A stretch of DNA of 64,000 nt from Watersipora subatra (GCF_963576615.1 NC_088717.1:56747526-56811525); one strand, 5' to 3'; shown: positions 1-12,194, numbered from the stretch's first letter. A program made the numbers and translations. Notes: generated from the letters alone by a model not told the origin.

Positions 1-1137
1 GTAGATACAACTTTGTGCTCTGTTGGAGAAATTTTTAGTCACAATTGTTACTGTTTTTTGGCAACTCCAAAAAAAAGATAGTTCGCTGGTGCCGCGCCTG
101 CTCACATGAGCAACAGATGGCATCTCACTTCAGAAAAATGTTGTATTTTCTTTGACACACTCAGCGATGCTCTTGTTTTTTCTTGAGCTGTATTTGTAGT
201 CCTAGTTACTGGAATAGTTGGTTATTTACCCTCATCATGCATTGCTACAGCTCTAGACACTCGGGCACTAAGGCTATGCTTTAAAGTGATCGCGTAGCAT
301 GGATGCTACAATGCACTCTCAAGAGTACAGTGCTGAGCATTGAACACCAATTTATTGCCGCAAAGCATTTGAGTTTTGCACCAAGTTTCACTTTGGAGTG
401 TGTACAGACATTCCGCAGTAGTCACACATAGGGTCATGCAGTATTGTATGACATCACCAGAAAAAATCGGGGATGTCTATGATCCCTTGGTCATCCAGTC
501 AAGTTTTCTTACAAAACATGGTTCTTCCTTCAACCATTCTGTTTTGAGTTTATAAACTGTCCTTTAAATATATCAAACTACTTTTCACAAACTACGAGAC
601 TCTGAAAAAGGACCAAGATGACCCTTATGCTAAAAGATTTCATTGTTTTTGCAACAAGATTTCTAAACAACAACTTATGTCAGTAACGGAAGGTGTTGCA
701 ACTGCTTTTACGGCAGCCTATAGATAGCTTAAAGCTTTGAGTCTGTCAGGGCCTGTCATCAAATTTTGAGTTGATTTCTATGGTCAGCAGTGCCAGGCTA
801 TGGTAGTTGGTCAACACCAAACACACATCCTGACTATCAAACTACCTTTCCACAGCAACTATGTTTTCTTGAGTAAGCTTCTCTTGACCAAGGTGACCGG
901 AAAACCTCAGCTGTCCAGCCAATATCGACAGGTAGATATCTTTATTGATATATCAGTGCTTGTTTGTAACAGATTTTATCATGTTCTGGGCTAGATAAAA
1001 TGCAACATCCTCAAATAATTATACTGCACTCAGACCTTCTCAAATCTGGCTCATTGCTACTTTCCGATGGTCTTAAGCCAAGAGTGTCCAGATTTACATA
1101 CTGCTGGTAGGGTCACAGCAGCAGTCAGCACTGCCCT

Positions 1138-1344
1138 GTTATATAGTATATATACTATAGTATATATAACATAGTATATATACTATGTTATATATACTAT
1201 AGTATATATAACATAGTATATATACTATGTTATATATACTATAGTATATATACTATGTTACATATACTATAGTATGTATACTATAGTATATGTAACACAC
1301 ATACATAGACTATAGTATGTATACTATAGTATATGTATGTACGT
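1138..1344. repeat. Palindromic TATAGTATATA low-complexity block
   Basis: About 200 bases of repeated TATAGTATATA / TATAACATAGTATA units, nearly every one its own reverse complement. It would form cruciforms easily. No coding content. Confidence 0.85.
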
Positions 1345-1424
1345 ACTTATTATTGCTAGAAACGCTAGTTTTGTAAAGAGTAACAAAGAAAAAGCATTCA
1401 AGATGTGCATAGTGAATTATAGTA

Positions 1425-1497
1425 TAATGTATAAGATGGAGAGTACTTAGCTGTTGGTAATCATGACAGATCTGTTTCGAACAGACATACATGTAGG
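1425..1497 (-). other. Hammerhead-ribozyme-like remnant, arm 1
   Basis: Read on the minus strand, this arm has the 3' half of a hammerhead: GAAA, a three-pair stem III (CAG/CTG with an AT loop) and a GUC cleavage triplet, then TGATTACCAACAG. The CUGANGA part of the core is not seen, so it should be inactive. It is the inverted partner of about 1956-2047. Confidence 0.5.
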
Positions 1498-1955
1498 TGC
1501 TGATGAGAGCTTTCTTCTCATCAAAGCTAGGTACTCTTCAAAGCTAGGTGCAACAACCACAATGAGTCATTCAACCACGCAAGTAAAATAATCCAGACTG
1601 AACATAGTAAGTATATTTGGAGACTAAATGACCAAATGGTAGCATATACTATTAAATGGGGGAAAATGCATAAGCAATGTGGAGCCTACTCAAACACAAG
1701 CAAAAATGCAACTTTTGCCTTTTTTAAAAGTTCATGATTATCTGCAAACCAAAGCAATGCACATTAGATAAAAGAAATGAATTTACATCATCATGCAGGC
1801 ATGTTAAGAGTTATCTGCTCAGTCATTTCAAAGAGGGAACCACATAGGCAGTTCTCCCTGGTTGATGGCGATTACCCATTAACCAATCAGATGTGATTGA
1901 TGAGCCATTTTCATACTCACTAGTAGCCATCTTGAATTCCATCTTTTTAAATTTC

Positions 1956-2047
1956 CACCTGATGAGAGAAGATCTATGTCTGTTCGAAACAGACCCGTTG
2001 TGATTACCAACAGATAAGTAGTTCCCATATTATACATGTGCTATATA
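1956..2047 (+). other. Degenerate hammerhead-ribozyme-like arm 2
   Basis: CTGATGA at 1959-1965 is followed by an imperfect stem II (1966-1985, GAGAAGA against TCTGTTC with one mismatch), GAAA at 1986-1989, a stem III with one mispair (1990-1997) and a UU cleavage site at 1998-1999. Stem I is only about three pairs (CAC/GTG). The flank TGATTACCAACAG matches arm 1 in reverse. This looks like a worn type I hammerhead, probably weak or dead. Confidence 0.5.
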
Positions 2048-2072
2048 TATACATTATATTATATATATACTA

Positions 2073-2100
2073 AATGAATGCCCAGCGTTGTCCGAGTAAT
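2073..2100 (+). repeat. Fragment of SINE-like family B, 5' end
   Basis: The words TGAATGCCCAGCGTTG and GAGTAATA match the 5' end of the full family B copies at 43468-43835 (+) and 24143-24533 (-). Beyond position 2100 similarity is lost. Confidence 0.55.
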
Positions 2101-2392
2101 AAAAAAGGCTTTGCACAAAAAATAATTTTTGTTTATCATATAACAATAGTGACCATTCCAACTTTCAAACTTCACATCATGAAAAAAGTGTCTTGAGCAG
2201 TTGAAGTAAATTAATTAAAAAAATAAAACAACTGTAAAGGTTTTTAAAGATAACTGTGAAATAATTAGCAAATGATGGCTAAATAAAGTCTGTTTTGCTT
2301 TGACTAAAATGAAAAATTATTTGGTATACAATTAAATGATTTTAATTCATTTCAGTGTTGTAGCGAGAATATCGTATAAAGTGGTATAGAAA

Positions 2393-2795
2393 CCCATAGT
2401 AATTATCTAATGCAAACACTTCCTGGTAAAAATCATCAAAATTTTACATATGTACTATACTGTACATATTAAAATTAGTAACAGAACAATATGTTAACCT
2501 TAGTACGTAACTATATTTACCTATAGTAACTTTAGTGTATTTAGTGGTTATGATCTGCAAGAAAATGTAACATTACAATGTACCACGTACGGTATGTACC
2601 GTGGAGAGTACTTAGCTTTGAGACAGGCGTATAATATAAGTGTTGAATTTAATTTCAATAAATTTAGCTTACTGTACACATACTTGAAGATAAGTTTTAG
2701 AATGTATTTTACTAAACTAAACTTCAGCTTTCAACTAAGATTTTATTGCTTATTTGTGTGCGAATTAGTTTTTACTATAACTTTTAACCAATAAC
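2393..2795 (+). repeat. Dispersed 400-bp repeat, copy 1
   Basis: Aligns by eye along its length with 11358-11710 in the same orientation. Shared words include CATAGTAATTATCTAATGC, ATCTGCAAGAAAA and GTAACATTACAATGTAC. No terminal inverted repeats, tRNA boxes or coding potential were recognised, so its class is unknown. Confidence 0.75.
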
Positions 2796-3132
2796 GCTGA
2801 ACTAAGACAGCAAGCAATGTATATCGCTTCCGGGCGTTGTGGGAGAGATTTTGGCAAACAACATGCCGACATTTTTTTATTCCGTTATAATTAGTACAAC
2901 AGTTGCCAAATTTCAATTTCGAAAGAAAATTTTTGTTGATATCAGATAGCGGAAAACAAATTCGCCCTAGTATGACGAGAACGAAACAGAACTGTGTTTC
3001 ATAGAGTTAGGTGAAAAAATATTTTATAACAGGGGCATCATAACACGTGGGTGCAATGTATCAATTACTATGTCATTTAGCGCTTGCAATCGGGAGAAAA
3101 AAGTATACAGTATATGGTAAGAGTGATGGACT

Positions 3133-3215
3133 TGTACTAATTGCGTAGCTTTGTGGTTAGATGCGTGTTTGAAAACTTGTGATTGCGATTTTTGTGAGTT
3201 CAAATCCAGCACCAA
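3133..3215 (+). repeat. tRNA-like SINE head
   Basis: A pol III A-box-like segment (TAGCTTTGTGGTTAGATGC) lies about 45 bases before a B-box-like GAGTTCAAATCC. The region does not fold as a full tRNA and lacks the tail seen in SINE family A. It is probably a SINE head, not a working tRNA gene. Confidence 0.45.
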
Positions 3216-3671
3216 GCAAGCGTTTTATTCCTAGATTTTAATGCATGTAGCTATAGCTGAACAAACAGGAAAAATAAATGACAACAGATGATAAACTTTG
3301 AGACTTATAGATGTAAGATCAAATATATTGAGATATATAAAGGTTACCAACTTATTTAGTTACCAACTTGGCTCTTCTAGACTAGCTAATACTGCAAGCC
3401 ATAACTACCTATTTCTAAAATAAAATAGACCTTTGTTGACAGTTTGTGGTGGAAAATCTAAAAGTTGTACATTTATTATTATGATTACTTTCAGTTCGCA
3501 AACATGCAATGTTTTAAATTATTTTAGTTACCAGATAATTTACTCAAAAATCAAGAACCAACTAATGTTTTAAGAGATGAGCTACAGAAAAAAGTTGAAA
3601 TTTGACATTCAAAGCAGATTTTAAAGGCTCCTAGTATGTTTTTTAATATATTTGCAGATGTCAATAGTTAC

Positions 3672-3759
3672 CAGTAGCTTTCAAGTACTCCTTGAAGCTG
3701 GCGGAAGGTGTATTATCCACTTTCCATGTGCCTACAAATGACTGCGCAACAGATGACAT
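3672..3759 (-). CDS. FABP family gene, first exon only
   Basis: The minus strand from ATG at 3759 encodes 29 codons plus one base, beginning MSSVAQSFVGTWKVDN and ending KEYLKAT(G), then a GTAACT donor at 3671-3666. This is exon 1 of an intracellular lipid-binding protein: the FVGTWK motif of the first beta strand and helix I follow the family, and the intron falls inside the conserved Gly codon as in the six complete paralogs. It has one extra codon compared with them. A CCAAT box (3873-3877, minus) and a TATA-like TATTTTAT (about 3821-3830) lie upstream, so it looks like a real gene start. Exons 2-4 are not visible in the 3.6 kb to the left edge. They may lie outside the window, or the gene may be a 5' remnant. 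Confidence 0.8.
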
Positions 3760-3820
3760 TGTCTTACAGGTTGACTGTTAATGAGTAGCAAAAACAGGTG
3801 CTTCTTCAATAGATGATGAG

Positions 3821-3877
3821 AATAAAATACACTTATGACGCAGTGTCTTGTCCACAGATAAAATGTTCTGTGATTGG
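3821..3877 (-). promoter_or_regulatory. Promoter of FABP gene start 1
   Basis: On the minus strand a CCAAT box (3873-3877, in the context AGCCAATCACAG) precedes a TATA-like TATTTTAT at about 3821-3830, about 65-70 bases before the ATG at 3759. The CCAAT context is the same as in the other FABP genes. The TATA spacing is shorter (about 47 bases). Confidence 0.5.
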
Positions 3878-4359
3878 CTGCTTCTTCATAGATAATTCTA
3901 TCAGATGGAGTACAAACACATTATGTAATTGTGCAGAACAAGGAGATGTTGCAATCATAGCTTGGCAGGTGCAGTCTGTGACTGTGTCTGATTTTTACGT
4001 AGAGCTGCGTGAATTCCTTGGCAGGTCTACCGCTTCTGTCCAGAAGGTCACATAGCAGTAAATTATGCAAGCTGATTAATTATTTAGGCCTAATGATGGA
4101 CTGTCAGGATGCAATAAATACTTCTCCACGTACAGATTTCATAACTGCAGCCATTACTCTAAAGGTCTTGACGTCTTTTCTGAACTGAGTGATATTTCTG
4201 AGTTAGAAATTAGGAGAGCACCTTTGTTCATATCAATCGGGGTAGTTGTGGTAGTTGTTAGAAATGTTAGAAATGGGGCCAGTACAAAGAAGAGCTGTAG
4301 ACTCAATTGAGTGTTCCATATTCAGTTTATGACTGGCTTTACTGTTTTTAAAAAGTTAA

Positions 4360-4650
4360 AATTATTATGCCATATTTTAGAAACAGAAGCTATAATCATT
4401 ATGCAAATTGTTTGAAAACAAAGGCCATAATTTTTGTAACAGTTTTAGGAAGAAAGGCCTAAGATAGGATTTTTATGCCACTTTTTTTAAGAAGGAAGGT
4501 TTACTCGTTATGGAACTTGTCTTAGGAACTAAGACTATAATTGTTATAGTATATTTTAAGAAGAAAGACTATACTTGTTAGTCAATTTTTCTTACAAACA
4601 AAGGCTATAATTTTTATGTTATTTTATAGGAATAATGGCTATAGTTTAGG
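4360..4650 (+). repeat. Degenerate tandem repeat of about 60 bp
   Basis: Words of the type AGGCTATAATTTTTATG followed by a T-rich spacer and AAGAAAGG recur about five times with heavy decay. The array runs directly into the tidy 25-bp array at 4661. Confidence 0.5.
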
Positions 4651-4660
4651 GAAATATGTG

Positions 4661-4848
4661 GGGAATAGTGTACAGTAATAGTATAGGGAATAGTGTACAG
4701 TGATAGTATAGGGAATAGTGTACAGTAATAGTATAGGGAATAGTGTACAGTAATAGTATAGGGAATAGTGTACAGTAATAGTATAGGGAATAGTGTACAG
4801 TAATAGTATAGGGAATAGTGTACAGTAAATGTATAGGGAATAGGCTAC
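4661..4848 (+). repeat. 25-bp tandem array, about 8 copies
   Basis: The core GGGAATAGTGTACAGTAATA plus GTATA repeats every 25 bases from 4661, nearly perfectly. The last copy diverges (GGGAATAGGCTAC). Near-identity suggests recent expansion. Confidence 0.9.
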
Positions 4849-5663
4849 AAAGTTAAAAAGCCATCAACATGGACAGCTGCTACTGATCTTGAAAAAAAAT
4901 TCAAATACTATTTGATTTATTTGAGAAAAAAATATTTAATTATAACACTAACATATTCCGAGATTACCTTGATGCTAAATAATATGTTCTAAATTAATCA
5001 GCAGCCATAATTTAATATCTTGAGATCGGTCATCATAAAACATTCTGTGAATTCTTTTTGAACTTTTGTCTTTAACATTGACTTCAGTTACTTTCTAAAT
5101 ATGCTATTTGAATGTTCATACCAAAGAAGCTAGAGAAGACAACTCCCTTTTGCAAGTTTTAAATGCTATATGCGGTTCTAAGGTAGTTGAAGTTCACTGG
5201 CATGCACCAACTCCTTTTACTTTATGTACATATCTGAACTTCTTCACCCAAGATCTGCTATATATAGACTAGTCATAACTGGTGCACACTTAATGGCTAT
5301 TTGTAGCAGCAGTTAGCAACCCTATGAGTTGGAGTTTTTGTTTCTTGGCTATAGCAAACTTGCTGTGTTGGAAAAAAAGTTAGAAATTGTTCAGAATTCA
5401 GAGGAAGTAATAACACAAATTAGAATGCATTCACAAGTAATGATTTATTATTATAATTTGGCACAACAGATGTAACATAACCTTTCTTTAGTCATTCTAA
5501 ACAGATGCAGCTAGCTTCAAGAAGTAGCCAGTATATAAATGGCCACTTTATTGGCATACAGCTATGTGATTCAGCATGGATTGTAGCTTGAGGTCTTACA
5601 AATTGTTTAGCTCTACTTTAACAGTTGAGTAGGAACGCGGCATCTGGGACAACTCCATATTGC

Positions 5664-8255
5664 TCAAACTCTGTTCATCTTTCTGACGCTGGATACAGGA
5701 GGGGACGACTCACAAGTTCTTGTCTGCAAAGACAAGCATTTACAGTGAAAATACACAATTGTCAATTTTTTTAAACAAAATAAGTACAAAAAAGTTGTTC
5801 TTTAGATTATTCAAACAGGAGAATTGAGTGAACAGCTTTTAAAAATAGCTTGTTAACTTCGAGAAATATTGTTTGTTTGCTTTTGGGAGCTTCACACAAA
5901 AGCAGCTTGAATTGTGCTGTTATGTTGCAATGTTTAAAGAGAAACACAATAATATAAAACTAAACTTTTATATAAGAGTTAATTTGATTTGTTTTTACAA
6001 TTTGATTTGATATTCTAAGCAGTTGCTCCATAATTTCATTTGGTGTTTTCCGTAGGCTGCCAATATTACTAGAGTTTATAAATTAAACTAAAATGGAGAT
6101 TTGATTGGCTCTTCTAACCACCAGAGCTTTGAGAAAAACTTGAGGCTAGAGTACTCACCTCAACTAGCTGGTCACCAATCAGCTCTGTACTACAAGTACA
6201 ATTGTAGGGGCTGCCGATCTGCCTTTTCACCAACTTGCCGTCTTCCTCCGTATATGTTGTCTACAAGTAAGTGCAGTATAGCAATATTTATTTATCTCTG
6301 TAAGGAAATATTCTGTTTGTGTTTTTCTACTTCTGTGGCAAGAAAAATGTTGAGCAGAATGAAGAGGAAAATATATGCCACATATAATTTCCTTTCACAG
6401 ATGACAACTATTATGAAAGCCAATATTATCTCAAGCAAGCTAAACAATGTTGCCGGATAACGCTGCAATATAATTCCTAACATAAACAAAGCTATAAGAG
6501 CTTTTATACTTTTCAGATAAAAAAACTATGATGAGATGTCTACAAGAAAAAATCTAGTTTTTATGAGAAACCTCATCAAATCTTTTTTCAATATCTTTAA
6601 TAGTTTATTCTTCTCTGACTCGTTTTCTCTCCAATTCCTACAAGAGCCGGATTATTAAATATAGTTTGTGGTAAGCTTGAGAAATTATAGTGGTTTCAAC
6701 CATTTATTTATTATGCAATAGGTTTCATTAATGTTTTCATCCAGCATCATTTTACAATCTTCTACGTGACACTAATCAATGACGTACAAGTATCCCGGCA
6801 TCATTGTATACTTGTCTCACCTCAAAGACCTTTCCTCCCTGGAGAGTCTCATCAAATGGTGAGTTGAGAGTAAAGGTGACTGAATGGGACTTGACAGGGG
6901 CACGGATAAACTGAGTTATCTGGTCTCCTTCTACTTTCCACTCAACTTCGACTTCTGATTGGATAGCTCTTTCAATCATATCATCCTTCATTCCTGACAA
7001 AAAATACGCTAGGAGGGTAAACCAAATGCAGCATAGAAAATTGCGACCCTTTGTAATCCAGCAGTCATGATTACACTAAAATTTACAATAGAAGTCCTCT
7101 AATATACTAAGTATAAAATAAATTTGTGGCGTAGAACTATCAAGAGACAACAACTTCAAGCAAATTATGTCTGTTTTAAATTTATTTACACTTTTACTGT
7201 CAAATAGCACATATTAGACATATCAAATTTGTTTTTGGACTTGTTGCTTTAAACTTTTGCTCAGCATTGTTTTTGTAATATACATGTACAACCATAGTAT
7301 TGTTGTCATATATACATATATTTATATAGGCGGTAATTTAAACATATAACTTATCAATGTAGAACTATGGCAAAATTTTTAATTAAAGTTCACATTATAA
7401 TTTGTGACATGAAGGTACAGGTTTGTATAAAGCAGGATGCCACTCCGTTATTCAAAGCTATTACTGTTTATTTAGAAAGAAATTTGTCTGCACAGCCATT
7501 GGTTTAATTTGTTTAGATGATCTCATAATTAAGTTATATTTTCACTCGCAAATTTTAGAGTTGACAAGCTGATAAAATTTTTGCCTTCCAAAATTGGAAT
7601 CTATAAAATATTATGATATTACTACTAGAATACATTAAATAATATATGTTCTAAATAATTTTGTGAAAAAATTTCTTTTAACACAATCTTTAAAAGGTGA
7701 ATAGGTTTTAAGCATTGCTAAAAGCAGTAAGGTGTTCACTTTTTCTGTTATGCTGTGGCCTCTTTTTTATCTATAAAATTAATTTCTGATTTTTCTATAT
7801 GCTGGCCTTAGGCTTTTATTTATAAAAAATTATAAAATTTTATAATGTTTTTAAAAATTATTTAAAAACTTTTGTAAATAATTTTAAAAATTATTAAAAA
7901 ATTTAAAAATTTTTAAAATTATTTTTAGTACTTATATATTCTTTCAAATTGAAGAATCAGTAGCTCATAAAAATTTAACGACATTTTTATAATTTTTGGT
8001 ACAAGCATAAACCTTCTATAAATGCTGTCAACTTAGATTGACATTTTAAGAAGCAATATTATAGTATTATTACTAACCGTACTGTCTGATCAGCCACATT
8101 TAGCCATTAAAAAGAAATATTTTTAAAGATTTTTACAACTATAAGTTTTGGTATCTCGGACCCCACTTACCGATTGCCTGCAGGTACGCTTCAAGATTCT
8201 CAGATTCTGAGTTATCAATCTTCCATGTTCCTACTAATGACTGGGCGACAGACAT
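5664..8255 (-). CDS. Fatty acid-binding protein (FABP) paralog 2
   Basis: Four coding exons on the minus strand: 8171-8255, 6821-6993, 6159-6260 and 5664-5723, together 420 bases or 139 residues plus TGA. All introns are GT-AG, with phases 1, 0, 0 as in FABP genes. The protein starts MSVAQSLVGTWKIDNSESEN. Exon 2 gives GMKDDMIERAIQSEVEVEW and a strand ending PFDETLQGGKVFE; exon 3 has EEDGKLVKRQIGSPYNC; exon 4 is TRTCESSPPVSSVRKMNRV. The family binds fatty acids or other small lipids in a ten-stranded barrel in the cytosol. With the paralog at 37.1 kb it forms a subfamily marked by ERAI(Q/K)SEVEVEW. It alone has Ser where the others have Cys in PPVSC. Its specific ligand cannot be told from sequence. 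A possible AATAAA lies at 5444-5449. Confidence 0.93.
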
Positions 8256-8349
8256 GGTGAATTAAATACAGAAATATGTAAGTGGAAGAAAGGAAAGCTT
8301 AGCTGACTTGGAGAAGCGGTTTGGGTGCTTTTTTGCAGAAGATGCTAGG

Positions 8350-8429
8350 CTTATATAGTCTCTGCTGGCCACATCTATCTTTGGCTCAAAAAAGACATAA
8401 ATAGAATTGACATGGAATAATTTCATTGG
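8350..8429 (-). promoter_or_regulatory. CCAAT and TATA boxes of FABP paralog 2
   Basis: Read on the minus strand, AGCCAATGA (CCAAT at 8425-8429) lies about 70 bases before TATATAAG (about 8350-8357), which lies about 95 bases before the ATG at 8255. Confidence 0.7.
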
Positions 8430-8744
8430 CTATCATCAGCGGAACAACAAAGTGGTTTTCATCATAATTGGGGAAGCTAATGGCTGCCCTCATATCCTTT
8501 CAGAGCTTTTTTATTGACTCTGAATAAACAACATTTGTTTATCCATAGTGACTCTGTGAATAAGTACTGCATGACCATCCTACCTGTGGCTTACTTAAAC
8601 TCTTGTAGTCTGAAGAGATGAGACAACTCTGGTCATGTGATCACCCTTATGATGAAGTGATTTGTTTCATCTTTGGTATAAATACAAATAGATTCAATTA
8701 GTTCAATTGAACAAATGCTAATCTCCCTCCTTCCCCTTCCCCTT

Positions 8745-8765
8745 CCCCCCCCCCCCCCCCCCCCC
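8745..8765 (+). repeat. Poly-C tract, 21 bases
   Basis: An uninterrupted run of 21 C, preceded by CT-rich sequence. Length in the assembly may be unreliable. Confidence 0.9.
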
Positions 8766-9455
8766 GTCTTAGCAGAGATTGGAGTGTGAGATAATTATAA
8801 TTATGGTGTGGGAGCAAAGCTAGTCGTAGAAAGGCATGAGTCATACAACTTAATAACTCACAAGCTTCCTTATTCATGCATGACTCGCGTTTTCAAGTAG
8901 TAACTTGCTTACTTTTAAAACATGTCTAATGATTGTGCCAACTCTATTGGTTTTCATTAAAGGTGGTCTTCAGAACAATTTGAAAGACTTCAACTGATTA
9001 TCAGTTGTTTTCAAATTTTTATAATAATTATAGCTAGTATAAAAGTACTTAAATAACTTTCAAATAACTTGTCTGATTTGACTTCACAGTGCAGGTGCTT
9101 TTTGAATCTTGCATTGGCGGGTTGAGCACATCGAGTTTAGCTCTTCAGAGAGTCGTGGACTTGTTGACACTAACAAGACCGGCAATCATCTCTGAGCTTT
9201 CTAATCGAAGTCTCTCAAAGGCTGATAAAAAGCAAAGGAAATACTCATATCTTACTCGCTAATTAGATGTGGTAGAATTAGAGTTGAGAATCTGCAGAAA
9301 ATACCTTAGCTTATCAAAAGTGCAAACATACATGTAAGTTATTGTGTAAACAATAAGGGTAACAATTGTGTAAAAACTTGCTTTTAAAGTTGTTGCAAGT
9401 AATATTTTGGAAAACATGCCAATCTCGTATTATAGTGATTGCAAGTTTACATAAA

Positions 9456-9586
9456 TTTTTACTATGATAAGAACCGTGTCCATCTGTCTAAAGCCATGCT
9501 TAGAGGTAGAAAAGGCATCACATAAGAATCAAATTAAGTTATTTGACTTAGCAGCCGGGCATACTACCAACTGCATCACTCGACTA
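9456..9586 (-). repeat. SINE family A, copy 1
   Basis: On the minus strand a tRNA-like head (GATGCAGTTGGTAGTATGC) is followed about 100 bases later by the tail GACAGATGGACACGGTTC and TTATCATAGTAAAAAT. The tail matches the copies at about 24891-25035 and 32831-32980. The B box is decayed. Confidence 0.65.
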
Positions 9587-11357
9587 TCTTGCTGTATTGT
9601 GGAATAATTGTGCAGATACTTATTACAACTGATGATCTTTTATGGCATACTGGACTGCCAGAGCACTAGTAGCAATAATGACTGGTTCAAGATTAGTGTA
9701 TAAAAAATGTTTTGGAGAGGCCCAATGATTTGAAATAGCCCAGAAACGTTTGCTTCATCACTTCTATAAGCTCCTCTCAGGTATGTTAATTGGTTTGTAC
9801 ATCGGTTACAGAGGCTAGACAATAGGTATTAATATTAAACACTAACGTCGTCTCTTAGAATATTCTCTAAGATCTATAAATAACGATATGAAAACTATAC
9901 CAAATCATCTTGCTATCTTAGCAAGTGAGATGACGGTTGTCGTTCAAACAGACCTCAACTCTTCACTCTAAGCTCTCATAGCATACGGTATTTTATTTTC
10001 TGCAGGAATATTGCTATATATACTTTCTCGGAACCGGAACCTGTAAACTTTTTACCATGGCTGATACATGTAAAAAAGTAGGCAATCCTCCATGTATAAA
10101 ATAATGGAGACTCGTCTTTTCTACAAGCAGGAAAAGACAACTCTAGCATTGGTTTTAATAGTGTTTTATCCGCAAGCTTGCCTAGTGCCCTGGTTAACTG
10201 CTTTCACAAAGCATAGATTGAGAGAGCTCTAGTTGCCCACATGTTGTTAGAAATGATTCTATGCACACTTAACAGCTGCCAAGTATGTATAGCCTATTGT
10301 CACAACTACTGAACATTGAGACCCAAAGTCTTTAACGAGGACTACTGGAAACTAAGGCTATAACATGTCTAGTAGTTTATTATTTTTCATGGCCCAATGA
10401 TTATCTGTGAAAATAAAACTTTTCATTTTTATTTGTGTATGTTTAATTTCATAAGACAAATAATGCATTTATTGGTCTTAATGACCTGCATTAAAGCAGT
10501 GCTTCTCAATTATTTTCTGTCATGCCCATTCCTTCAGAAACAAAAAAACATCTTGTTCTTCCGACACAACTGTAAATAGTATAGTTTGTCTATAAACTGT
10601 TGTAAGTACATCTCTGCATAACACTGTATTTGTATTAACGTTTAAGAGAAGAAAGAAATATAGATCAACTTACAACATAGAGTAACTTACATACAGTAAC
10701 AGAAAAGGTTTAAGACTTCTGTCCAAGGCACGCATGCTCAGTCCAAGCAAACCCTTACACCGCAGAGCGAGTGCTTCCTGTGTACACTCTAACAATGACA
10801 GCGCTGCAGCTGCCCTAACGTAGTAGATGTGCGATTGCACTTTATTCTAGGGCAGTAAAAATTACAATAAAAAACTTAAAAAAGCATGTTCTTCAAGGTC
10901 AACCGCATTTTCCTTGACAAAGCCATGTTATCTTCTCGGGAGGAGGTGGAGGCGCACCCCTATTTAAAAGGAACTGCCTAAAAGCAATGTGGAACACGTC
11001 TACAGTACAAGGATGACGCGTAGTGATGAGTGGCTTCATGATGTTCTGAGATTATGTGAGAGCTATAGCAACATTACTGACTTCTTCCGAGAATAAAGAA
11101 AACAAACTGTCATCTAGAAGCTAATTGGTCCATTCACAGTTAGTTTCAGCAGCAGTTTTGAAGCATAATCTGTTTGGGTCTGTAGGTGCTTACTGTATTT
11201 CATTATTGAAGTTGTCTGCTTGTGACAAGCTCTGTGGAATACTAACGGTATTTTTGTAAGTTAGGTTTATCTGCTGATATAATGTGTTGAAAGGATTCTG
11301 CATGCATATTGCTATATAGATACGTGTAATGATTAATATTAGTTCAATTTGGTCTAG

Positions 11358-11710
11358 CCCATAGTAATTATCTAATGCAATCACCTCCTAGTAAAAATTA
11401 TCAAAAAAATAGTAATAAACTAATATGTTAATCTTAGTAACTATAGTTACCTACAACAACTTTAGTGCATTTTTTGGCTATTATCTGCAAGAAAACGTAA
11501 CATTACAATGTACACCATGCAGAGTTCTTACCTTTGAGGCAGGTGCATAACATAAACACTGAATTTAGTTTAAATTAATTTAGCTCACTAAACACATACT
11601 TAAAGGAAGTTTTAGTATGTATTCTAGTTAACCTTAAACTTTTAACTAAATTCTTATCACTTACCGATATCTGTTTGCGAATCTGCTTGGTCTTTAGAAC
11701 AATGTTAAGT
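11358..11710 (+). repeat. Dispersed 400-bp repeat, copy 2
   Basis: Second copy of the repeat at 2393-2795, same orientation, with several short gaps. Class unknown. Confidence 0.7.
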
Positions 11711-12194
11711 TGTAAAGTATTTAATCATTGTTGCTTGTGTCAGAACTTTCTTATTAATTAGTTTCAAGCTACTTGGCCACTAGTTGCTTTTAAAAACTCA
11801 TGCAAATTAAAATGTTGGAAAAAACCACAAAGAACAAATTAATGAAAATTAAATAGTTTGAACACAACGAAAAAGCGAACTGTTTTGATTATGTACCGCT
11901 TTTCTGCATTTGACTATGTGTATAAATATATCAGTTATTCTGATTAAATTAAAAAGTGAACATTTAGACAATAAAATTATGTGAGTTTTGTTCTCTCATA
12001 TTCTCTTCGTAAAAAAGTATTTTGTTAATAAAGATGCTTATGTCAAAACTGAATAGGTATGGTAATCTGCTACAGTGTCAGCCATGTTGCGTTTGATCAG
12101 CAGGAAATGCTCGAAGAGATTCTAAAGAGTCAAATCTATATTTTATTCTAACTTCTGATAGATTCACTCCTCACGTGTTCTGTTGAATATCCAA

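Larger units (their letters stand above)
1..3671. other. Left flank without a recognised gene
   Basis: No coding exon is recognised. The stretch holds a palindromic TA-rich block (about 1138-1344), an inverted pair of hammerhead-ribozyme-like remnants (about 1425-2047), a fragment of SINE-like family B (2073-2100), one copy of a dispersed 400-bp repeat (2393-2795) and a tRNA-like SINE head (about 3133-3215). Exons 2-4 of the FABP gene that starts at 3759 were looked for here on the minus strand and not seen. Confidence 0.6.

Noticed and set aside
2976-3010. GACGAGAACGAAACAGAACTG as another hammerhead core
   Set aside because: Stem II would have no room, the core lacks the leading C, and the cleavage triplet would end in G, which hammerheads do not use.
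1-3671. Exons 2-4 of the first FABP gene
   Set aside because: Searched on the minus strand for GD(M)IEG-, FTLG-, EEGGKLV- and TRTCES-like coding; none seen.
6101-6460. Plus-strand frame of 119 codons
   Set aside because: Shadow of FABP paralog 2 exon 3 on the opposite strand.
9920-9960. GTCGTTCAAACAGACCTC as a third hammerhead relic
   Set aside because: GAAA is broken and stem III cannot pair; too little left to call.
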